From Panicum virgatum (Eukaryota > Streptophyta > Magnoliopsida > Poales > Poaceae): a stretch of 64,000 nt of DNA. The notes beneath the pieces are model-generated. The model saw only the letters and a program-made list of their open reading frames with translations, made no database searches and was not told where the DNA came from. This document shows positions 55,179-64,000 of the stretch, piece after piece. Location of the stretch: the NCBI RefSeq assembly GCF_016808335.1, contig NC_053148.1:45462930-45526929 (forward strand). The letters are read 5' to 3'. A program made the translations under genes and the position numbers. Position 1 is the stretch's first letter. Each line of letters starts with the position of its first letter.

Positions 55179-55625
55179 TCACACGTCAACTCTGCAGAGC
55201 GGGCAGTTGGCGTTAACATGGAGCCACTTGGTTATGCAGGCAATTTTATATTTGTGTCCGCAGCCAAGAAGAGCGAGCTCTTCTCCTTCTTCGTACTCGG
55301 TGAGGCACAATGTGCACTCGATGTCCTCGCCTCCCTCCTCCACCGAAAAAGCCGACCGCTGAACTCTAGAAAGAGCCGCCGCCGCCGCCGCCTCATCCTC
55401 ATCCTGCTGGACCAAAGGTGGTAGCTCGAGGTGCTGGACCTGCACCAGAGGAGGTGGCGGTGGAGGCTGCGCCTGCCTTCGACGCTCGCGTAAAGCACAG
55501 AGGATGACGCCTGCCAAGAAAATCAAAATCCCAAAAATCACCAGAGCAGAAGATGTCGGTGACAAGACCCTGTCAGTTGTGCCTCCATCGGTAGAGTAAC
55601 CAAGATCATTCATGCCTGGCTGCAT
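55179..55625 (-). CDS. RING-H2 membrane protein, ATL-type E3 ubiquitin ligase, with one altered zinc ligand
   Basis: 148 residues from the ATG at 55625-55623 to the stop at 55179. A single membrane segment (about residues 27-45, ALVIFGILIFLAGVILCAL), a basic stretch, a Pro-rich spacer (54-59), then a RING at 104-144: Cys104, Cys107, Cys122, His124, Cys130, Cys141, Cys144. Position 127, which should be the second His of RING-H2 (CxHxxHxxC), is Lys. ATL-type proteins sit in membranes and pass ubiquitin from an E2 to targets. With Lys at 127 the second zinc site lacks a ligand, so activity is doubtful. A further 5' exon cannot be excluded. It could be a recent pseudogene. Confidence 0.82.
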   Translation of the reverse strand: MQPGMNDLGYSTDGGTTDRVLSPTSSALVIFGILIFLAGVILCALRERRRQAQPPPPPPLVQVQHLELPPLVQQDEDEAAAAAALSRVQRSAFSVEEGGEDIECTLCLTEYEEGEELALLGCGHKYKIACITKWLHVNANCPLCRVDV

Positions 55626-55807
55626 CAACAAAGAGAAGGATTAGTGACCATACTATTTGTATCAAATATATAACACTACCTTCTACTGCAAATTCTATTT
55701 AAATAAAAAGAGATAATTCCCTACTAGCCACTATGAAAGTTCCAAATCCTTTCTCTGCCACTAGAAAAGTTGCGATCGCACCAGACCCACAACTTCAATT
55801 TTTTTTT

Positions 55808-55977
55808 AGTTAATTCCCTGAATGCCATTAAAATTTTCGTCAATCCCTTGAATGCCACTGAATGACGCTCAAAGATTTTTTTTGTGTCTATGATATGTGG
55901 GATCAATGACATTCAAGGGATTGGCGAAAATTTTAATAGGATTGGCGAAAATTTTAATGGCATTGAGGGAATTGACT
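55808..55977. mobile_element. Foldback MITE-like element, 170 bp
   Basis: Left arm 'agttaattccctgaatgcc...' and right arm '...ggcattgagggaattgact' are reverse complements over roughly 35-50 bp. 'gattggcgaaaattttaat' occurs twice in the right half. No clear target duplication. Confidence 0.65.
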
Positions 55978-56011
55978 CTTTCTTTTTACCCTCAGATGCC
56001 ATGCCATCAAT

Positions 56012-56150
56012 TATGCCGTGAAACCACCATAACCAACCCAAAAGCTCAACAAAATAACCCATCCTAGCCCACCCCATTATACCGTGGAACTACCGTACCC
56101 AACCCAAAAGCTCAACTAAATAACCCACCCTAGCCCAACCCATTTGATGC
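56012..56150. repeat. Tandem repeat, two units of about 70 bp
   Basis: 'ccgt(g)gaaactacc...caacccaaaagctcaac(a/t)aaataaccca' occurs at about 56012 and 56084. Confidence 0.8.
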
Positions 56151-56239
56151 TTAAACCTATAGGTATGGCTAAATCTATTAATTAAAATCTTTCAACCCAT
56201 ATTTAACTGTATAAAGAAATTTAGTGGCTCCGCTCTTGT

Positions 56240-56715
56240 GGAGCCCACCTGTTGATGTAGCCACACTATTTTGCACAGAGTAATTATTAATCATGCTGAG
56301 TCATCTTCAACACATTTCAGTCAATTTCAATAAAGTTTTATAGTGTGAACGCGATGTTTTATTTTCAAAGTCCGGCTATTGATATGGGGGCCCACATGTA
56401 ATTCTAGTCACACTGTTTTGCACAGAGTAGCTGCCGGCAATTACTGAGTCATCTGCAGCAATTTTTAATAAATTTTGATAAAATTTTATAGTGTGAATGC
56501 GGGGTTTCATTTCTAGGATCCGACTTTTGACGTGTGGCCCACATGTAATTTTAGACACACTACTCTGCACAGAGAGCTGCCAGTTATATTAAGTCATCTC
56601 CAACAAATATCAAGTCAATTTTGATAAAATTTTATGGCATGTGTTTTTAATTTCAGGTCCGGCTCTAAACATGGAACCCACATTCATATATAAGCGTATT
56701 GTTTTGCACAAAGTA
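56240..56715. repeat. Tandem array, three to four units of about 145 bp
   Basis: 'tttgcacagagta' and 'gataaaattttatag' with 'cccacatgtaat' recur at about 56271, 56411, 56566 and 56703. Unit edges are loose and divergence is high. Confidence 0.75.
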
Positions 56716-57801
56716 TTCATTTCATCTTGGCCCAACCCACATTTATATAGAACCCGCTCCGTCCCGCCCTTTTATCTAATAGAGTACGTACAACACATTT
56801 TGATTCATCAAAATTAACACACTCCACATGAAACAGAGTGGTCTCACTCGATGTGTTCCTACCCCATAAAACTCATTTCAACTCACCCCAATCGTGCGGG
56901 ATCTCCTCTCGTTGGAAGACATGGAAGGGCAGAGGAGACGAGATGCAAATGCAACTCACGGAGAAAAAAAGGGTTTTAAAAGTTTCTTAGCCCTAAAAAC
57001 GTTGATCTTAGTTTGTTAGTCCCTATTCAATTGAACTTTGCTATCTGGCTCAAAATCGAAATCCTTTTTGGTTCTGGACCCTTCCGTTAGTTTGACAAGT
57101 GAACTGTGTTAAAAGCAGTGTGAAATGACTTTTTTACCCATGGTGCTGAATGAAACATCATTTTAGGGTATTTTAGTCTGCCTCCTATCAATAATCTACC
57201 AAAGTAAGTTATAATATAATTTTGAAGCATGAAGATGAAAGAAGAGCAAGGAGGGAAGACAAGGGCAAAATGGGTATTTTGATGTCTGGTTAGCTGCCGT
57301 TTCAACAAAATTAGATGGTAGTGGGCAGTGGCACGGAGGGACGCAACAAAATAAAATAATAGCATGTGAGGCACAAGTTTTTCGGTGGTATATGAATTTT
57401 GACCTTTTACAGTGGCTCGTAGGAATTATCTAAATAAAAAAAAGATGAGTGAGTAAGCGCACCGGAGCGGAGGGTGATGGTGAATCCATCCCGAGAGTCG
57501 GCCGCCTCCACTGATCCAATGGATAATCTGAAAAAAGTCGGAGAGAAGTTAGATTCCGTAAGCGGTCTGATTTTCAAAATAGTTAATCTAAAAAACAAAC
57601 TACCGAAACTCAGAAAATTTGGAAGAAAATGGGTACGCCCGGGCATAAGGGTGCTCCGTGCGACCCCTCGTCCGATGCCCGCCACCTGCCCAGCCAGCGG
57701 ATTGGATGGTGACTGCTCCTGGACCGCGGAGGGCTCGGCTTCCGCCTCATTTTCCCACGTGTGAGATCCACTCCGTGGCTGCTTGCCTCGGCGAACCATC
57801 A
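56716..57801. other. No gene assigned
   Basis: AT-rich to about 57430. The minus frame 57407-57802 (131 codons) and the plus frame 57474-57764 (96 codons) overlap. The plus one has DNLKKVGEKLDSVSGLIF, the minus one no clear motif. Neither is supported. Confidence 0.25.
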
Positions 57802-58134
57802 TTTTTTTTAGGAAAATAGCAGGTGTTCTGCCTTTTCATTAATAGTGGAAAGCAGGAGTAAAAACATTAAAACAAACACAATGACCCAGGAAGTAAGCCC
57901 GGCCGGGAGCCAGGAGTAAACACACGCCATCGACCTAAAACATGTACAGCTAGAGCTGGCTACCCCAAGTGGCGGCACGGGCGCTACTGGAAAGGAAAAT
58001 TAAACTACAACAGGGGCGGGGAGCGCTGCATGCAGCGCAGCAACATCCTGGCGGATCAAACTGGTCAGCTGTAGGGCGGTGAGAACTTTGTTGTCGTAGA
58101 AGCGCCGACAACGCTCCTTCCACACGTTCCAGAA

Positions 58135-58734
58135 TCAGACAGCTGTAGTGTAGGTGATGATTTGGTTTCTTTCCTGTGAATCAGACAGCAGGTCTAGCCA
58201 CCATTTCTTGAGATCCGTGGTCGTGCCCGTGAGGTTTTGTTGTCCCGTTTGTTGCGATATCAAGGACCATACCGACTGCGTGAAGGAGCGGTTGACAGCG
58301 AGGTGCAGAATGGATTCTTCTCTTGTTCTACAGAGTTGACAGATGGGGTTTGCCTGTCCACCTCTTTTAATTATGCGATCTGATGTCATTATTTTACGTT
58401 GAAGAAGCAGCCACACGAAGAATTTGCATTTGTGCTCCACCTTGAGGTTCCAGACCTTCGTCCAAGTGAAGTCCGGATAAGCTCCATGGAACTGGACTAC
58501 ATAAGCCGAGCGAGAGGAGTAGCTGTCATCCGCCATGAAGTTCCACCTTATCTGGTCCGGTTGTTGACTTAGCTGAACCGCCTGGAGCTGCTCCCAGAGA
58601 GTCACAAACTGGTGGAGCTGAGCACTAGTGCTGATGCGTTTTAGGCCTCGCATCCATGTTCCTTGTTGCAAACTGCGAGCCACAGTCATGTTTTTCCGCC
58701 AAGCCAGAGCAAAACACAGCGGGGCGATATCCAT
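58135..58734 (-). pseudogene. LINE ORF2 C-terminal region (zf-RVT)
   Basis: 199 codons: MRGLKRISTSAQLHQFVTLW, QIRWNFMADDSYSSRSAY, TWTKVWNLKVEHKCKFFVWLL-type core, QANPICQLCRTREES and LHLAVNRSFTQSVW. In the zinc-binding part the third ligand, usually Cys in 'HL.v.C.f', is Arg (HLAVNRSF). Confidence 0.85.
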
Positions 58735-59382
58735 GGGAGCCTTCCCATTGAGCCATTTATCCTTCTAGAAGCTAGTCTTCATGCCGTTTCCCATGGTGAT
58801 GGAGGTGCAAGCTCTGAAGAGTGCGAGTTCCACCTGTGTGACTCGTATCGGAAGGCCGGACCATGGTCATTTTGCGTCAGTCCATTGGAACCACAGCCAT
58901 CGAAGTCTGAGTGGTCTGGAAAAAATTTCAAGGTCTGGGAAGCCAAGACCTCCCAATTTCTTCGGCCGGCATACCCACTTCCAGTTGACTTTGCAGTGAC
59001 CCCCTCTTGCAGACTCTTGACCTTGCCAGAGAAAACTGCGGCGTAACTTGTCAATGCGCTAGATTGCGTGTTTGGATAGAGGGAACATTGTTATATGGTA
59101 AGTGGGGATGGACGAGAGAACAACATTGACAAGAGTCAGACGCCCTGCTTTAGTGAGCAGTTTGCCTTTCCATCCTGGTAGCCGAGCCCTAATCCTATCG
59201 ATAAGAATTTGTTCGTCTGCTCAGTGCGGGCGACCAATGCAAAGTGGTAGGCCGAGACAGCGGCATGGAAACTGACAATTCTGCCCCGGGAAGGCTGTTG
59301 TGATTTTTGCCAGATCATTGTCCTCACAGTGGATAGGGAACAGCTCTAATTTCTGCATGTTGGTAAAAAGACCTGTCGCTGC

Positions 59383-59779
59383 TCAAAATTTTTGCTGAAT
59401 TCGTTGAAGGTTTGTCACATCATGTGGTAAGGGGCGAAGGAAGATTGCTGCGTCGTCAGCGTAGTGGCTCGTTCTGAGCTTGAACGGGTCTGGACCAATT
59501 GGGTGGAGGAGTCCCTGTATTGTGGCTTTGTCGAGGACCCTCTGCAATGAGTCCATGGCAAGGATGAAGAGCATCGTTGATAATGGATGGCCTTGACGGA
59601 ATCCACGTATGTGTCTGATCGGTCGCCCCGGCTCACCATTGAGGATGATGCGTGAGGAGGTGGTCGACCAGATAAGTGAGATGATGTCTCTCTAGCACTG
59701 TCCAAACCCAAGTCATTCCATGATCTCCAACATGTATTCCCAGCAGACGTTGTCGAAAGCCTTAGCAATATCTAGCTTT
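59383..59779 (-). pseudogene. LINE reverse transcriptase core
   Basis: Catalytic box YADDAAIF at about 59435-59460, preceded by MLFILAMDSLQRVLDKA and, across frame breaks, RGFRQGHPLS and ILNGEPGRPI. It continues across the SINE as KLDIAKAFD at about 59912-59760. Several stops. Confidence 0.87.
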
Positions 59780-59900
59780 TTTTGATAGGAAAACTCTAAG
59801 GGAAGCCCTCAAAGCATAAAGGTGCGGCACCCAAGATTTGAACCCTGGGTGGGAGCACTCCAACCAGTGACCTTTGCCACTACGTCGTGAACCCCTTCAC
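59780..59900 (-). mobile_element. tRNA-related SINE, 121 bp, with 11-bp target duplication
   Basis: tatctagcttt flanks it on both sides (59769-59779 and 59901-59911). On the minus strand the body starts 'gtgaaggggttcac', has an A-box-like 'agtggcaaaggt' and a B box 'gggttcaaatc' at about 59837-59847, and ends in a short poly(A) (T run at about 59777-59783). The layout (tRNA head, short body, A tail) is that of plant SINEs, and the tail 'gggcttcccttagagtttt' looks like the Au family. Confidence 0.85.
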
Positions 59901-59919
59901 TATCTAGCTTTATGAATAG

Positions 59920-61223
59920 TGTCGGTGTCCTGACCCAGCGGTCTGGCACCAACTAGTAATGTGCTGCGTGGTCCCTCACCCTGGATGGTTGATGCAAGAG
60001 GTAACATAGGAACGCACGAGTTTATCCTAGTTTCGGTCACGGGGCCGTACATCCAGCAAAGGGGTGTGCGAGTGCACTGTACTATCTTGCACTAGGATAC
60101 TTGTAGTAGGGGTTACAAGAGAGGCGAGAGAGGAAGGAAAGCTCCCAAGTCTCTGCTAGATGATTGAGACAAGTGCCAATATCGAGAGAGTGAGCGAGTG
60201 AAGCTAAGGAGTTGGTCGTGTGCGTGAGCATGCGAGAGGAGATGAGCCCGGAGAAAATGGAGCCCGCCCCCCTTTTATAGACACAAGGAAGGGCGGAGTA
60301 CATGTATAGGAGGGGGAAGAAGTCGTCGTTCCTCCCCGAATTGGGGGCGCACAGTGGATGCCTACTGTAGAAAGCACACTGTGGGGCACTGGAGGCCATG
60401 GCGCCGGGCGTGAGGTCATCCTGGGCGTCGTCCTTAGCCTTGCGGACATCACGCCGGTGTCCTGGCGGCTCCAGCGGGTGTCATGGTGGTTGTTGTGGAT
60501 GGTACTGGCCTCTGCGCCTGACGTGGAGGCGTCTCTAGGGTCCTGCAGGTGGGGGTCTTGCTCTAGTCAAGGTCCGGGCCGCGTTCGAGTGTTGCGCCCA
60601 TGCTGATCGAGGGTTCCATGGTGGGGAAAGTACGAGGGAAGTACGGGGAGTTGGCAGCACAGTGGCGGGAGCAGTGCCAAGCACATCTCGCACAGGGCGC
60701 CGCAAGTTCCCACAGTGTCATCACAGTGTCAGGGATGGAGGAGCAGTGACCGGAGTTGGTGGAATAGACTTCGGGCGCTGTTGCTGTGCGGAGTGGCGGC
60801 TTGACGCCATCTGACCCGGGTGCTGTGGGGGAGTAGTTGGCATTTAATGCCTCTGTATAGCGGACGGTGAGCCGACGGATCGCAAACTCTGCCTGTCGAG
60901 GGGTGGCTTCGAGCGAGCTGGAGTCAGCCTGCTCTCCCGAGGGTAGGCTCGCTACCCTCGAGCGAGGCGGAGATGCGGGGCGTTGTCGAGGGTCTCGGCG
61001 GGGAGGCCTCGAGCGAGGCGGAGATCGCCCGCGGGTTCGAGGGGGTTCAGATGGGCCGTACTGTGGAGATGGGCTGTGAATTGGGCTTCTTTGAGTCCTT
61101 TCCTTTCCTTTAGATCGGGAGGAGACTGCGGGCCTTCGTAAGCCTGATTGCCTAATACGTGTTTTGCATTTTCAAGGTGATTTAGTCCCCTGATTAGGGT
61201 GCCCCTAATCATGGTACCCGACA
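59920..61223 (-). repeat. 3' LTR of a third Tat-type gypsy element, 1304 bp
   Basis: Plus strand TGTCGGTGTCC ... TACCCGACA. On the minus strand it starts TGTCGGGTACC directly after a polypurine tract. It sits inside the LINE. A TATA-like 'ttttatagacac' at about 60275-60286 lies on the plus strand. The body of the element would extend to the right beyond 64000. Confidence 0.72.
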
Positions 61224-61242
61224 GTAGCCCCCGAGCCTTTGT
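61224..61242 (-). other. Polypurine tract before the 3' LTR
   Basis: Minus-strand 'aaaggctcgggggctac' directly next to TGTCGGGTACC, the classic arrangement at the 3' LTR of grass gypsy elements. Confidence 0.72.
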
Positions 61243-62775
61243 AGAGATAAGCATTAGCCCTGCAGAGGCTTGATCCCTTGAGGGCGTGACCCGGGTGCAG
61301 ACCGTGGGGGTCTAGCTTCTCCCATGCTGTCGGGAAGGTTCGGGCTGGTTTGCGGAGCCAGGTGGGAGTGAGAAGAAGAGTCGGATGCTTGCGGTGGATT
61401 CCGACCATTAGATGTGCGAAGATTTCCTCCATGGGGGCGCGTCAGCGCACCCGCGGGTGTAGCACCCGAGGCCTTGGGGGAGTGCTTGCTCTAATCCAAG
61501 GGCTGTAAACGTCGCTCTACATGGTCGATTAGGTGCGGTAATCGCCCAGCTTCTTTTTCAGCCAGCCTCAGCTTTCCTTTCAGCTGGCCTCGACGTTTTC
61601 GTGCTGGTGCGGTGGTCCACAATTTTGTTGATCGATTCGACAGGCACGTGTAAGCGCGGGAGGTTTGTTCGACACTTGGGACTTCACAATCGACGGCGGC
61701 CGATTTATTCGAGGGTACGGCCTGAGCCGTGGAATGAGAGGAGCCTCCGAGCCCTGGCCAGTGTGAAGCTGTTCAGGAAAACCCTCGACTTTTCGTTACG
61801 ACCCTCATCACCCTTCCGCAGGGAGGAGGGGTGAAGCGTGCCATGCTACCCATTCCTAGGCCGCGAGTCATGGTTGCTTCAGTGAGCTGTTAGCGGGTGG
61901 TTCAAGTGGACATCCGTGCCCCGTTCGATAGGGGTCGGCTTGTGGTCCATGGACACGTCACAAAGAGCACTCGCAAAGGTTCGCTAGGCGGGGCTCGGAC
62001 CCATTCGATAGGGTCCGAGGGCTTGATGCTCTCCCTCGACAGGATCCCCCTGCTAGGCACCCTCGACCGGCCTTGAACACTGCGTAGGATGTCTCGAACT
62101 CTGCGTTCGAGGGTAGCCTGTACAGCACACCCGTGCAGTCCCTGACTCTGATGATCTGGGTGCCTGTCGAACTCTCGACGGGCCAGGCTTCGAACCCCTG
62201 ATCAGTAAGGCCTCAGAATACAGTTCCTTCGACGGTAAGGAACCCCCGGAGGGAATATTCCATCACGGTTTGCAAAACGGCGCAGAATTGCCGGCTATGC
62301 GCGCGGGTTTCCCGCTGGTCGTGGGTGACGTTGCCCGGTACGTGCGGCGCAGAGCGGGTGCGCCTTTTCAGAAGGTCATCTTGGGCAAGTGGAGAGGTGT
62401 GGGCGGTGGCCGGCTGATGAGACGGCCCTACAGTGCCGCCGCCCACATCGGTTAACGTGCCGCAATTATTGCCGTGCGCGCGCGTGGGGGTCTCCACAGG
62501 CGCGGGGCCCAGTTGTTGGTGGCTGCGGAATCTCCCTCTTTCAATGTGGTAGATTTGGTGTCATTGCCTGGGATCTGTCCGGCGCAGTGAATAAAGACGA
62601 GAGAGGGGGGACCCGTTCGGCTTACCCGGCCATTTGCTTTCGCCTTTCTTGCCTTCTTCGCCTCCCCTGCATCCAGGGCCCAAAGTCGAGAAGCAAGAGG
62701 AGGGAGAAGAGAGGAGCGAGCACACCTTAGCCTTCACTTAAGCCTGTTCCCCGCGTTCCCCATCAATTCGGAGCG
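61243..62775 (+). other. Region between 3' LTR and antisense gene
   Basis: GC-rich non-coding DNA. It is full of 'ctcgac', 'tcgaggg' and 'cgaac' words also found in the LTR (for example 60895-61035 and 62030-62120). It should hold the promoter and 5' leader of the plus-strand gene. Confidence 0.4.
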
Positions 62776-63889
62776 ATGGCGCAGTACGAGGAGCCGCTGC
62801 CGTGGGGGAAGTCCTCCGCCACCGAGGTGGTCCTGCAAGGACTGGTCAACGACGGGCTCGGGCCTCCGAACACCGACCCGTCGCGGCTGGTGTGGATCCC
62901 TCTGCGGACGGAGGAGAGCGAGCCAAAGACTCCGAGCGGCTACATCGTGAGCCTCGTGCGGCTCCATGAGCGGGGGTTCGGCGTCCCTGCCGGCAAGTTC
63001 GTCCACGCACTCTGCGACTACTACGGGGTGGAGCTACACAATTTCGCCCCCAACTCCATCTCGCAGGCGGCGGTCTTCGTCGCCGTGTGCGAGGGATATT
63101 TGAGGGTTGAGGTGCACTGGGACCTGTGGATCCATCTGTTCCACGGCGAGCTCCACACCGACTCCGTCCAGGGCCAGCCGAGGAGGTACGCTCGCGTCAG
63201 CGGCCTTACGCTCCACGTGCGCGGGCAAAGGGTGAACCTGTACATCCCTAGCAAGATGACCATGAACAATGCCGGGTGGACCCGAGGGTGGTTCTACCTA
63301 TGCAACAACGACGGGTAGCTCCCGGCATTCACCGACATGGTGCTCCGGGAGAAGCCGGACAAGTGGGGTTGTGGGTGTCGCCCCCCGAAGCAGCAAGCCC
63401 GGCTCGAGGTGTTCACTAACGCGCTGCAGCATTTGGTGAAGAGGGGGTTGACGGCAGCCGCCATCATCGCGAACTTCCATCGGCAGAGGGTGATTCCTCT
63501 CATGGAGAGGAAGCTGCCGATCTTCGAGCTCACCTCCAAGGCCGTGGCCGTGGGTTCAAGGATGTCGAGCGTGTTGCTCCCCCTCGACGCCGCTGCCCAG
63601 AGGGCGAGGAGCGCGGTGGCGCGGTTCTCCTCCGACCCCGCGGATCTCTGGAGGATCAAGATGCGCCCCGAGGAGGGGTACATCAGTCTGGTGAGTCTGG
63701 CTTGCGATTGTTGTCGATTTTGCTCTGTTTCTTCCCCTACTTCTTGTTCCTGATCTAGTCACGCTCGCAGGGGCTAAGCCATAAAGGCTATGTCTCGAAG
63801 CCCCCCGCTTCCCGAGGCTTGCAAGGCGAACCGCATGCACGGGCTGGCGGTCAAGAAGTGGAAAGACGAGGCGAAGGCAAAGGCCGCCA

Positions 63890-63945
<56 letters not shown>

Positions 63946-64000
63946 GAGAGAGAGGAGGAGCACAAGAAGGCGTGTACCAGCGTGAGGAGGGAGGGCCTCC
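62776..64000 (+). pseudogene. Antisense gene of a Tat-type element (putative gypsy-type transposon domain)
   Basis: Exon 1 from the ATG at 62776 to about 63690 (donor gtgagt), exon 2 from about 63771 (acceptor gctcgcag) to beyond the window. Exon 1 reads LHERGFGVPAGKFVHALCDYYGVELHNF, given here as the order of words VPAGKFVHAL, YYGVELHNF, PNSISQAAVFVAVCEGYL and HWDLWIHLF, the pattern of the 'putative gypsy type transposon' family (Transposase_28). After a TAG stop at 63316-63318 the frame goes on (LPAFTDMVL, FTNALQHLVKRGLTA). Exon 2 carries a basic helix and an (RE)n run made by a GA microsatellite. In Tat elements such a gene lies antisense between pol and the 3' LTR, which fits the LTR at 59920-61223. 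Its role is unknown. Confidence 0.8.
63893..63955. repeat. (GA)n microsatellite inside exon 2
   Basis: About 30 GA units with one C, read as alternating Arg-Glu in the antisense gene. Confidence 0.95.

Larger units (their letters stand above)
57802..59919 (-). mobile_element. L1-type LINE, 3' part, with SINE insertion
   Basis: Minus strand. The 3' end is marked by an A8 tail (T run at 57802-57809). From the right: RT with KLDIAKAFDNV, ILNGEPG, RGFRQGHPLS and YADDAAIF; then the C-terminal zf-RVT region. The 5' side is cut at 59919 by the LTR of a gypsy element, so the rest may lie outside the window. Stops are present (for example before 59700), so it is inactive. Confidence 0.87.

Noticed and set aside
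57407..57802. 131-codon minus-strand frame near the LINE tail
   Set aside because: No motif, an overlapping frame on the other strand is equally open, and no splice or promoter signals are seen.
59830..59900. A genuine tRNA gene
   Set aside because: A and B boxes are present, but no cloverleaf could be closed, and the unit has a poly(A) tail and an 11-bp target duplication, so it is a SINE.

Overview
The window looks like nuclear DNA from a grass, probably a panicoid. The reasons are nested LTR retrotransposons of grass type, CACTA, MULE and Helitron remains with grass-type termini, an L1-type LINE with a tRNA-related SINE, and a grass-like piece of plastid matK. There is no bacterial gene organisation. 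Nearly all of the 64 kb is transposon-derived, and three ordinary plant genes or gene pieces stand out.

Layout. 1-2176: LTR-like tail and a non-autonomous CACTA element that abuts a LINE fragment. 3.6-7.6 kb: a five-exon Neprosin-domain (DUF239) gene on +, preceded by a tandem array of about 245 bp units. 8.2-9.9 kb: a second CACTA end, a nuclear copy of plastid matK, and a partial duplicate of the Neprosin gene (upstream repeat, TATA box and exon 1 only). 9.9-11.5 kb: two retrotransposon fragments. 11.5-25.6 kb: a degenerate Ty3/gypsy Tat-type element on -, interrupted by a 1.69 kb solo LTR and by a 5.8 kb LTR element that lacks pol and splits the reverse transcriptase. 27.1-29.3 kb: a tandem duplication, then a truncated Ty1/copia element on - with LTR and primer-binding site. 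29.3-35.6 kb: low-complexity and tandem DNA, a Helitron-like terminus, and an inverted-repeat element lying between (TA)n tracts. 35.6-44.3 kb: a second, more complete Tat-type gypsy element on -, with odd foldback ends and a dispersed ACCGGT motif. 44.3-54.6 kb: GC-rich DNA, a MULE with about 310 bp inverted repeats, a MITE, and a broken FLZ zinc-finger gene that ends near a Helitron-like 3' terminus. 55.2-55.6 kb: a RING-H2 membrane protein gene on -. 55.8-57.8 kb: a foldback element and small tandem arrays. 57.8-59.9 kb: a LINE on - carrying a SINE insertion. 59.9-64 kb: the 3' LTR and the antisense gene of a third Tat-type element whose pol would lie beyond the right edge.

The host genes show no functional link to each other. 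The main story is order of insertion: several insertions can be placed in sequence because target-site duplications are visible (gagcg, catgg/catag, ttatattaa, tatctagcttt). Repeated loss of catalytic Asp codons to Asn, and stops explainable by C-to-T change, point to transition-driven decay. All homology calls are from reading motifs; no database search was run.
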